A stretch of 64,000 nt of DNA from NCBI GenBank assembly GCA_002438805.1, contig DJQV01000017.1:77726-141725 (forward strand), written 5' to 3'. The position numbers and the translations under genes are program-made. The DNA comes from Bacteroidales bacterium UBA6377 (GTDB lineage Bacteria; Bacteroidota; Bacteroidia; Bacteroidales; UBA932). Shown here piece by piece: positions 26,436 through 33,597 of the stretch; position 1 is the stretch's first letter, and each line of letters starts with the position of its first letter. A model generated the notes under the pieces. It saw only the letters and a program-made list of their open reading frames with translations, searched no databases and was not told the origin of the DNA.

Positions 26436-26779
26436 CTGCGCATCTCCGTGGCGGGCTTGCCCGGCTCGCCTACTTCCGATCCCATGGCCTTAAGCCGCTG
26501 CTCCACATCGTATCTGCCGCTGGCCTTGGCGAGGTCGTAATATTTCTGGGCATTGGCGATCTCAAGTTCCTTGAGGACCGCCTTGCCTTTCTCCACCTTG
26601 GCCATCGTGGTCTCGATGGCGAGGCTGATCCATATCACCATACCGAAGAGGAAGAAGGTGTAGATGATGTGGATGAAGTACTTGCCCACATTGAGACGGA
26701 GCAGGAACTCGCCTTTCATCACCGCCTGGAAGACGTTCTTCAGCAGGGATCTTATGTCTGAGAGTCTCCAGGTCTTCAT
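26432..26779 (-). CDS. FtsL-like cell division protein
   Basis: 115 residues with one transmembrane helix (about residues 34-55, FIHIIYTFFLFGMVIWISLAI), a cytosolic N-terminus, and a periplasmic helix rich in Lys/Glu (AKVEKGKAVLKELEIANAQKYYDLA) that could form a coiled coil. Small single-pass proteins of this type sit between rsmH and ftsI across Bacteroidota and are treated as FtsL equivalents. The call rests on position and topology more than on sequence. Overlaps on both sides are 4 bases. Confidence 0.8.
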   Translation of the reverse strand: MKTWRLSDIRSLLKNVFQAVMKGEFLLRLNVGKYFIHIIYTFFLFGMVIWISLAIETTMAKVEKGKAVLKELEIANAQKYYDLAKASGRYDVEQRLKAMGSEVGEPGKPATEMRR

Positions 26780-27690
26780 ATCTTCTCCGCTATTCTGAGC
26801 TTGGCGCTGCGCGCGCGTGTGTTGCTCTCTATTTCACTCTCCTGCGGCAGTATCGGCTTGCGGTTGACCGCCTTGAGCGGGGAGAGGCTTCTGCCGAAGC
26901 CGTCTTTGGCCTCCAATCCGTCGGTACGTCCGCTGCGGATGAAATTCTTGACCATCCTGTCTTCGAGGGAGTGGTAAGTGATGACGACAAGCCTTCCTCC
27001 CGGACGGAGCGAGGCTGCCGCACCCTGCAGGAACTTCTCCAGGGAACGCATCTCGTCGTTGACCTCGATCCTGAAGGCCTGGTAGACTTTGGCGAGCCAC
27101 TTGTGCTCGGCGAATGAGGGCAGAGCCGGCGAGAGGGCGGATCGGAGGTCGTCTGTGGTCAGGACCGGAGCCTTGTCCCTGGCGCTGACGATGAGCCTGG
27201 AGAGCCTGCCGGCATTTTCCAGCTCGCCATAGAGCCTGAGTATGCGCTCAATGTCCTCTTGCGTATAAGAATTGACGATGTCCGCAGCCGTCTTGCCGCC
27301 CTGCGCGTTCATCCGCATGTCCAGCGGGGCGCTGTAGCGGAAGGAGAAGCCCCTGTCCGCCGTATCGAACTGGTGGGAGCTCACCCCGAGATCGGCAAGG
27401 ATGCCGTCCAGAGAACTGAACCCCTCCTGCGCTCCGTAGAACAGCACGTAGTTGTGTAGGAATCTGAAATTGTTGTGTACCAGAGTGAAACGGCAGTCTT
27501 GCGGTGCTCCTTGGAGCGCGTCTGCATCGCGGTCGAAAGAGATCAGCCTGCCTTGCGGAGAGAGTCTCGAGAGGATCTCCCGGCTGTGTCCGCCGCCACC
27601 GAAAGTGGCGTCGGCATAGCGTCCGTCCGCCTTCTGCACGAGGGCGTCCACGCTTTCATATAATAGTACCGGATTGTGATATTCTGACAT
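26776..27690 (-). CDS. rsmH: 16S rRNA (cytosine(1402)-N(4))-methyltransferase
   Basis: 304 residues. The N-terminal YHNPVLLYESVDAL, the SAM loop DATFGGGGHSREIL, LADLGVSSHQFD, RGFSFRYSAPLDMRM, and the C-terminal RLVVITYHSLEDRMVKNFI are classical RsmH (MraW) blocks. It methylates C1402 in the ribosomal P site. It follows mraZ by 11 bases, as is usual at the start of the dcw cluster. Confidence 0.98.
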   Translation of the reverse strand: MSEYHNPVLLYESVDALVQKADGRYADATFGGGGHSREILSRLSPQGRLISFDRDADALQGAPQDCRFTLVHNNFRFLHNYVLFYGAQEGFSSLDGILADLGVSSHQFDTADRGFSFRYSAPLDMRMNAQGGKTAADIVNSYTQEDIERILRLYGELENAGRLSRLIVSARDKAPVLTTDDLRSALSPALPSFAEHKWLAKVYQAFRIEVNDEMRSLEKFLQGAAASLRPGGRLVVITYHSLEDRMVKNFIRSGRTDGLEAKDGFGRSLSPLKAVNRKPILPQESEIESNTRARSAKLRIAEKI

Positions 27691-27701
27691 CGCCCCTCTC
27701 C

Positions 27702-28154
27702 CTATTTCTTGGAGAGGCTTTCCGCTATGGCAATGAATTCTTCGTCTGAGATGGCTGACGCCTCATATTTCTCTTTGGCCCAGATCTCGATCTTGAAATC
27801 ATTGCCGGAGAAAACCACTTCCTTGTTCACACCTATCGAACTGAGGAGCTTGCGGCTGATCGAGATGCGGCCGAACTTGGCTTCCGGCTCCACCACATCG
27901 CGGTCACGCATATATTCTCTCCAGAATGTTGCGTGCTGTCTGTTGAAAGTCAGGTCAAGGGACGCCTTCAATTCGCCTGACTGCCGCTCCCACTCCTCCA
28001 TCGTGTACATCTCAAGGCAGGGTTCGAAAAGGTTCTTCTTGATGACAAATCTCTGGTCGCTTCCCGGAGCCAATGCGGCCTTGAGCGGCGCGGGGAAGAC
28101 CAGTCTCCCCTTGTCGTCAATCTTGGCGCTGTATTCTCCGATGAAAGTGACCAT
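27702..28154 (-). CDS. mraZ: transcriptional regulator MraZ
   Basis: 150 residues from the ATG at 28154 (the in-frame extension to 28181 would run back into the promoter). It has two SpoVT-AbrB-like halves, starting FIGEYSAKIDDKGRLVFPAP and, in the second half, EPEAKFGRISISRKLLSSIG. MraZ forms ring-shaped oligomers that bind phased repeats upstream of its own operon and control dcw transcription. Suitable repeats are present just upstream at 28207-28241. It is the first gene of the 14-gene cluster. Confidence 0.97.
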   Translation of the reverse strand: MVTFIGEYSAKIDDKGRLVFPAPLKAALAPGSDQRFVIKKNLFEPCLEMYTMEEWERQSGELKASLDLTFNRQHATFWREYMRDRDVVEPEAKFGRISISRKLLSSIGVNKEVVFSGNDFKIEIWAKEKYEASAISDEEFIAIAESLSKK

Positions 28155-28178
28155 TCTGTTAATCTTATACGCAGGGGT

Positions 28179-28186
28179 CAAAGGTA
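28179..28186 (-). promoter_or_regulatory. -7 box of the mraZ (dcw) promoter
   Basis: TACCTTTG on the minus strand matches the TAnnTTTG consensus exactly. It sits 24 bases before the mraZ ATG at 28154. The -33 region falls at about 28207-28212, inside the last copy of the phased repeats, so a protein bound there would meet RNA polymerase. Confidence 0.75.
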
Positions 28187-28206
28187 GTGAAAAATTGCGA
28201 AACTTT

Positions 28207-28241
28207 TACATTTTATTACACTTCGTTACACTTTTTTACAC
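28207..28241 (-). promoter_or_regulatory. mraZ: four 10-bp-phased repeats, probable MraZ-binding boxes
   Basis: On the minus strand the pentamer GTGTA occurs at 28241-28237, 28231-28227 and 28221-28217, and ATGTA at 28211-28207, exactly 10 bases apart. Written as heptamers they read AAAGTGT, GAAGTGT and AAAATGT with three-base spacers, like the AAAGTGT-N3 boxes reported for MraZ in mollicutes. The leftmost copy overlaps the -33 region of the mraZ promoter. Binding is inferred, not shown. Confidence 0.7.
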
Positions 28242-28272
28242 CGGCGGGATTTCAGAAGTTCCGCGGATTGGT

Positions 28273-28280
28273 TATATTTG
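28273..28280 (+). promoter_or_regulatory. -7 box of the alr promoter
   Basis: TATATTTG matches the consensus exactly and ends only 8 bases before the alr ATG at 28289. A start about seven bases downstream would make the alr mRNA leaderless or nearly so. Confidence 0.6.
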
Positions 28281-28281
28281 T

Positions 28282-28299
28282 GCATTGTATGTACAATGC
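28282..28299. repeat. perfect 8-bp inverted repeat over the alr start codon
   Basis: GCATTGTA and TACAATGC are exact reverse complements separated by two bases. The alr ATG (28289-28291) is at the centre. It could be an operator or a hairpin over the translation start. Confidence 0.55.
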
Positions 28300-29398
28300 A
28301 GACGATTTTTCGAGGCTGGAGCTGAGCCTGCCCGGTTGCAGGAGCAACTACCGCTACTTCCGCTCGCTTCTCAAGCCTTCCACAAGACTGCTCGTGCTCG
28401 TCAAGGCCAACGCCTACGGACACGGGGCGGTGGAGTTCGCCTCGATGCTCCAGGCCGAGGGGGTGGACTATCTGGCAGTGGCCCTGCCTGTGGAGGGAAT
28501 GGAACTCAGGGCCAACGGCATCTCCCTGCCTATACTTGTCCTTACCGCCGGGACGGACTTTTTCCCTGAGATCATCGACAACCATCTTGAGCCCGGCATC
28601 CCCAATCTCTACACTCTCCAGGCGCTCTGCGACACTCTGAAAGAGAGGGGGATGAAAGATTTTCCGGTCCATATCAAGCTCGACACCGGCATGCACCGTC
28701 TGGGCTTCATGACCTCGGAAATCCCCTCCCTGCTGGATTTTATCAAAGTGCACGATGAGATCCGGGTGAAATCCATATATTCCCACCTTGCCGCTTCCGA
28801 AGACCCGACGGAAGACGAGTTCACCCTCGGGCAGATAGAGATGTTCACCGCCAACGCCGGGCGCATCACGGAACAGCTCGGCTACAAGCCGATGTGGCAC
28901 ATCCTCAACTCCGCCGGGATAGAGAGGTTTCCCCAATACCAGTTCGACATGGTCAGGCTCGGCATAGGCATCTACGGCATAAGTGCACTGCCGGGCGTGA
29001 AGCTTGCTCCGGTGGCATCACTGAAGGTGAAAATATTGCAGATCAAGACTCTGCACCCCGAGGACGGGACTATCGGCTACGGTAGGAAGGGACACATCGC
29101 CCCGGCGGGCACCGTGATCGCCACGATTCCGGTGGGGTACGCCGACGGCATCGACAGGCACTTGGGCTGCGGCGCGGCTTCGTTCAACGTCAACGGCCAC
29201 CGTGCGCCCACGATAGGCAACATCTGCATGGACATGTGCATGATAGACATAACCGGAATTGACGCCAAGGTAGGGGATACGGTCACGATATTCGGGGAAG
29301 ACCCAACCGTGTCGGAGCTGGCCGCTATCCTCGGGACCATACCGTATGAAATACTGACTTCAATACCTAGACGGATAGAAAGAATAATAACAAGATAG
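28289..29398 (+). CDS. alr: alanine racemase
   Basis: 369 residues from the ATG at 28289, which gives the normal N-terminus; a longer frame to 28187 runs through the promoter. The PLP lysine is in LVKANAYGHGA, followed by HIKLDTGMHRLGF, HILNSAGIERF, MVRLGIGIYGI and GYADGIDRHLG; the second-base tyrosine region lies around TIGYGRKG. It supplies D-alanine for the pentapeptide. In many Bacteroidota alr is fused to murF; here it is a stand-alone enzyme of normal length, and no murF is in the window. It is divergent from mraZ and 3 bases before the next gene. Confidence 0.97.
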   Translation: MYNADDFSRLELSLPGCRSNYRYFRSLLKPSTRLLVLVKANAYGHGAVEFASMLQAEGVDYLAVALPVEGMELRANGISLPILVLTAGTDFFPEIIDNHLEPGIPNLYTLQALCDTLKERGMKDFPVHIKLDTGMHRLGFMTSEIPSLLDFIKVHDEIRVKSIYSHLAASEDPTEDEFTLGQIEMFTANAGRITEQLGYKPMWHILNSAGIERFPQYQFDMVRLGIGIYGISALPGVKLAPVASLKVKILQIKTLHPEDGTIGYGRKGHIAPAGTVIATIPVGYADGIDRHLGCGAASFNVNGHRAPTIGNICMDMCMIDITGIDAKVGDTVTIFGEDPTVSELAAILGTIPYEILTSIPRRIERIITR

Positions 29399-29401
29399 AC
29401 A

Positions 29402-30769
29402 ATGAAAAGAACCATCATCATCGCCCTCGCGCTTGCCAGTGCAAGCGCTTTCGCGCAGCCGAAAGGCGGCATCACTCCGCAGATGCTGGACCGCATCGAG
29501 AAATCCTATGCCGGCACCCCTTACGACAAGGCCGTCCGTAATGTGCTCAACACTGCCCCAGTCACCGTGCTTGCCGCAAATGCGGACAACTCCGCGATGA
29601 TAGATACAAACTTCTCCGACAGGGTGAAGACAGTCGGCATCACTGACCAGAAGTCCTCGGGGCGCTGCTGGCTTTTCACTGGGCTCAACGTCCTGAGGGC
29701 CGCGGCCATCGAAAAATACAACCTCGGGGATTTCCAGTTCTCCCAGGCCTACTGCTTCTTCTGGGATCAGCTTGAGAAGTCCAATCTCTTCCTTCAGGCG
29801 GTCATCGACACCAGGGAGAAGCAGTTCGAGGACAGGGAGGTGGACTGGCTCTTCTCCAACCCCCTCAGCGACGGAGGCACTTTCACTGGGGTCGCCGACC
29901 TTGTGACTAAATACGGGCTTGTACCTTCCGGCGTGATGCCGGAGAGCTACATAGCCAACAACACCTCGGCATTCTGCACGCAGCTCAAGACCCTGCTACG
30001 CAAATACGGGCTGGAACTCCGCGAGACCCCCTCCGGCGTGAAGAAAAAGAACATCCCTTCGTATCTGGAGAACCGCAAGACGGAGATGCTCGGGGACGTG
30101 TACCGCCTGCTCGCACTTGCCTATGGCGTGCCTCCGGCTTCATTCGAGTGGAAGGGCAAGACATACACTCCGGTGCAGTTCTATCAGGAGTTGTTGGGAT
30201 ACGATCTTGAGAATGGATACGTCATGCTGATGAACGATCCGTGCCGCGAATACGGCAAGGTGTATGAGATCCAGTACGACCGCCATACCTATGACGGCCA
30301 CAACTGGCTCTATGTCAATCTCCCGGTGGACCGTATCAAGGAGATGGCCATTGCATCCATCAGAGCCGGAAAAGCCATGTATTTCTCCTGCGACGTGGCA
30401 AAATACCTCAACCGCTCCAATGGTGTGGCTGACCTTAAGAACTTCGACTACGAGTCTCTTCTCGGCGTGGACCTGTCCATGGACAAGAAGCAGAGGGTGA
30501 TGACCCACGCGAGCGGCTCGTCGCACGCCATGACGCTCATCGCCGTCGATGTCAAGGACGGCAAGCCTCAGAAGTGGATGGTCGAGAACAGCTGGGGAGC
30601 GTCATCCGGATACAAGGGCAACATCATAATGACCGACGAATGGTTCGACGAGTACATGTTCCGCCTCGTGGTCGAGAAGCGCTTTGTGCCTGAGGATGTC
30701 CTGAAGATGCTGGAGCAGAAACCTGTGCAGCTTCCGGCATGGGATCCTATGTTCATGGCTGAGGAGTAG
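29402..30769 (+). CDS. secreted C1B cysteine aminopeptidase (bleomycin hydrolase / PepC family)
   Basis: 455 residues with a Sec signal peptide (MKRTIIIALALASASAFAQ). The papain-like catalytic residues are Cys in QKSSGRCWLFTGLN, His in SGSSHAMTLIAVD, and Asn in VENSWGASSG. PepC and bleomycin hydrolase are usually cytosolic hexamers that trim N-terminal residues from peptides; the signal peptide suggests a periplasmic or secreted peptide-scavenging form. It follows alr by 3 bases and precedes the addB-like gene by 8, so all appear to share one transcript. Confidence 0.93.
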   Translation: MKRTIIIALALASASAFAQPKGGITPQMLDRIEKSYAGTPYDKAVRNVLNTAPVTVLAANADNSAMIDTNFSDRVKTVGITDQKSSGRCWLFTGLNVLRAAAIEKYNLGDFQFSQAYCFFWDQLEKSNLFLQAVIDTREKQFEDREVDWLFSNPLSDGGTFTGVADLVTKYGLVPSGVMPESYIANNTSAFCTQLKTLLRKYGLELRETPSGVKKKNIPSYLENRKTEMLGDVYRLLALAYGVPPASFEWKGKTYTPVQFYQELLGYDLENGYVMLMNDPCREYGKVYEIQYDRHTYDGHNWLYVNLPVDRIKEMAIASIRAGKAMYFSCDVAKYLNRSNGVADLKNFDYESLLGVDLSMDKKQRVMTHASGSSHAMTLIAVDVKDGKPQKWMVENSWGASSGYKGNIIMTDEWFDEYMFRLVVEKRFVPEDVLKMLEQKPVQLPAWDPMFMAEE

Positions 30770-30777
30770 ACCCCGCC

Positions 30778-33597
30778 ATGGATCCGTTTCTTCTGCAGGT
30801 CGCACGGCACTATTTCAGTGCCGGCGGAGTTGAGCGGCTCTGCTTTGTTTTCCCTAACCGCCGTGCCGAGGTGTTTTTCAGGAAATATCTTGGTGAACTT
30901 GTCCGCGACAGCGGACATCCTATGATGTCTCCTGCGGTATGCACGATGAATGATTTCTTCTATGGTGCAGCCGGAGTCAGAGAAGCTGACCAGATCAGTC
31001 TGCTGCTTGAGCTTTATGATTGCTATTGTGCGTTGAATCCGCTTCACGAGAGTCTAGATGATTTCATCTTCTGGGGCGGCGTGCTGCTGTCGGACTTCAA
31101 CGATGTGGACAAGTACCTGGTCAGGGTCGAGTCCCTGTTCGCCAACATAAGTGACCTGCGGAAGATGCAGGACAGCTATGAATATCTGGAACCGCAGCAG
31201 GAAGAGGCCATAAGGCGATTCGTCTCCCATTTCCGTACCGGTGGTCGGTACAAGGAAGAATTCCGTAAGATATGGGATATTCTTCTCCCTCTGTACCGTT
31301 CTTTCAATCAGCGCCTTGGCGATGAAGGGCTGGCCTATGAGGGGCAGGTGTACCGTTCTCTCGCGGAGCGGCTTGCCGGGGAGAGTGTGGCAGATATACT
31401 GGGGGCGTGGCAGACAGGGGTCGACAAATACGTGTTCGTGGGGCTCAATGCCCTCAACGAATGCGAGAAGCGCCTGATGCGCAAGATGCGGGACGCTTCT
31501 CTTGCCGAGTTCTGCTGGGACTACAGCTCCTCCATGATAAAGGACCCTCGCAACAAGTCATCTTTTTTCATGTCGGACAATGTTCTGGAGTTTCCCCAGG
31601 CTTTCATTCCCGACGGGGAAGAGGCTCTCAAAACCCCGGAGCTGAGCGTGCTCAGTATCCCGTCCTCTGTGGGGCAGGCTGCGCAGTTGCCCCAGATTCT
31701 GTCACGTCTCGGGGCCGGGGGAATAGAGACCGCCGTGGTGCTTCCGGACGAGTCGCTGTTGTTGCCGGTGCTCAACTCCATACCGGAACACATAAAGGAT
31801 ATCAATGTCACCATGGGCTATCCGATGAGGGGGAGCGGGCTGTGGTCGCTGATGAACGACATCTCCGCCCTTCAGATGCATCTGCGGCAGAAGGAGGGGG
31901 AGTGGTATTTCTACCACAAGCAGGTCTGGGCCATATTCTCCAACAGCGTCTTCAAGTCCGTCATCTCCGAAGAAGGCATGAAAGCGGTTGAGCTGATCCG
32001 TAAGCAGGCCCGATATTATATCCCGATGTCCGATTTCTCCAGGGACTCTGTCCTGAGACTTATATTCCGTCCGGCCGTCACTTCTCCCGGAGAAGCGGAT
32101 GCGGCACAGACAGAGCGTATAGGCTCATACCAGCGGGAGGTGCTTTCCGGTATTGCACCGCTTCTCAAGGAGGTGCCCGACATGGCTCTGGAGCTTGATT
32201 TCGTCGCTGAATATTACCGTGCGGTGGGGAAACTCTCTCGCCGTCCTCTTGCGGTGCTGCCGCAGACATGGTTCCGCCTTCTTGACCGTATGGTCGGAAG
32301 TGCGGCTGTGCCTTTCAGGGGCGAGCCTCTCAAAGGTCTTCAGATAATGGGGCCGCTGGAGACAAGGGCCCTGGACTTTGACAATCTCATAATCCTCAGT
32401 TGCAACGAGGGTGTGTTCCCGAGACGGGCAGTAAGTTCGTCATTTATACCGGCAGAACTCAGGCGCGGATTCGGGCTGCCGTCGTATGAGTATCAGGATG
32501 CCGTGTGGGCTTACTATTTCTACCGTATGATACAGAGGGCATCCCGGGTATGGATGCTTCTGGACTCGCGCACCGAGGGGACGAAGAGCGGAGAGGAAAG
32601 CCGCTACATCAAGCAGCTGGAGATGCATTTCGGCCTTCCGGTCAGACACTTCGTGGCCAAAGCCCCGATAGAGAAGAGCGTCGAGCCTGACAGCATACCG
32701 AAGACAGAGGAGGATGTGGGGATACTGCGCGGGCAGCGCAACCTGTCAGCCTCAGCCCTGCAGAACTACCTCAGCTGTCCGGCGAAGTTCTATTATAATT
32801 CCGTCAAGGGCCTCAAGGCCAAGGAGGAAGTTGCCGAGACTCTGGACAGCGGCATGGTGGGAAGCGTGTTCCATGAGGCCATGCAGGTTCTCTACTCCGT
32901 GCCTTCGGGCAGGCTGGAGCGGCAGTACCTCCAGGGGCTTCTGAAGACGGATGTCATATTTGACACCGTGCATTCTCTCATAATGGAGCAGCTCAACACA
33001 TTTGAGGTGGCCGGGCGGAATCTCATATTCGAGGACATGATCTGCCGCTATGTGCGGAAGACCGTGGAGAGCGATCTGAAGCTGCTGGAGAGCAGCGGAG
33101 TGGAATTCATCTCCATTCTGGGACTTGAACTCAAGAAGACGGCCATGATAGGCGGATTCCGCTTCGTCGGCTACATAGACAGGCTGGACAGCATCTTCCC
33201 CGGGGAGGTCAGGATAGTCGATTACAAGACCGGCAAGGTGACGGACAACGATTTCATCATCACTGAGGACAATGCCGCGGAGGTTGTCGGGCTGCTTTTC
33301 GGCCCGGATAATGAGAAGCGCCCCAAGATAGCTCTACAGCTTTATCTGTATGACCGTTTCATATCTTCCGACCCGGCATTTGAGGGATACAGCTTTGTCA
33401 ATTCGATCTATCAGACATCCCGTCTCTTTGTCAAGAGCGTGGAGAATGTCCGTCTGAACGAAACGTTCAATGCCTTGATGGAGGAGCGCCTCTCCGCCCT
33501 TCTGGAGGAGATTGGCGACTGCTCGGTACCTTTCCGCCGGACTTCCGACGTGAACACATGCAAGTATTGTGATTTCAAAAGCCTCTGCGGACGATGA
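30778..33597 (+). CDS. AddB-like PD-(D/E)XK nuclease subunit with Fe-S cluster motif
   Basis: 939 residues. The N-terminal two thirds resemble an inactivated helicase: there is no Walker A motif. The C-terminal nuclease domain (about 655-939) has Asp801 in GYIDRLD and Asp815-Tyr-Lys817 in RIVDYKTG. Cys667 in LSCPAKFYY together with Cys928, Cys931 and Cys937 (C-x2-C-x5-C) matches the iron-staple arrangement of AddB nucleases. It would act with the next gene's product to resect double-strand breaks for recombination. The next gene overlaps it by 4 bases, supporting a complex. Confidence 0.87.
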   Translation: MDPFLLQVARHYFSAGGVERLCFVFPNRRAEVFFRKYLGELVRDSGHPMMSPAVCTMNDFFYGAAGVREADQISLLLELYDCYCALNPLHESLDDFIFWGGVLLSDFNDVDKYLVRVESLFANISDLRKMQDSYEYLEPQQEEAIRRFVSHFRTGGRYKEEFRKIWDILLPLYRSFNQRLGDEGLAYEGQVYRSLAERLAGESVADILGAWQTGVDKYVFVGLNALNECEKRLMRKMRDASLAEFCWDYSSSMIKDPRNKSSFFMSDNVLEFPQAFIPDGEEALKTPELSVLSIPSSVGQAAQLPQILSRLGAGGIETAVVLPDESLLLPVLNSIPEHIKDINVTMGYPMRGSGLWSLMNDISALQMHLRQKEGEWYFYHKQVWAIFSNSVFKSVISEEGMKAVELIRKQARYYIPMSDFSRDSVLRLIFRPAVTSPGEADAAQTERIGSYQREVLSGIAPLLKEVPDMALELDFVAEYYRAVGKLSRRPLAVLPQTWFRLLDRMVGSAAVPFRGEPLKGLQIMGPLETRALDFDNLIILSCNEGVFPRRAVSSSFIPAELRRGFGLPSYEYQDAVWAYYFYRMIQRASRVWMLLDSRTEGTKSGEESRYIKQLEMHFGLPVRHFVAKAPIEKSVEPDSIPKTEEDVGILRGQRNLSASALQNYLSCPAKFYYNSVKGLKAKEEVAETLDSGMVGSVFHEAMQVLYSVPSGRLERQYLQGLLKTDVIFDTVHSLIMEQLNTFEVAGRNLIFEDMICRYVRKTVESDLKLLESSGVEFISILGLELKKTAMIGGFRFVGYIDRLDSIFPGEVRIVDYKTGKVTDNDFIITEDNAAEVVGLLFGPDNEKRPKIALQLYLYDRFISSDPAFEGYSFVNSIYQTSRLFVKSVENVRLNETFNALMEERLSALLEEIGDCSVPFRRTSDVNTCKYCDFKSLCGR

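Noticed and set aside
28207..28241. Phased pentamer repeats as a CRISPR or simple tandem repeat
   Set aside because: The units are only 10 bases, vary in the spacer bases and sit in a promoter; an operator array explains them better.
28187..28288. N-terminal extension of alr
   Set aside because: It would start within the mraZ promoter region and read through the phased repeats and the alr -7 box.
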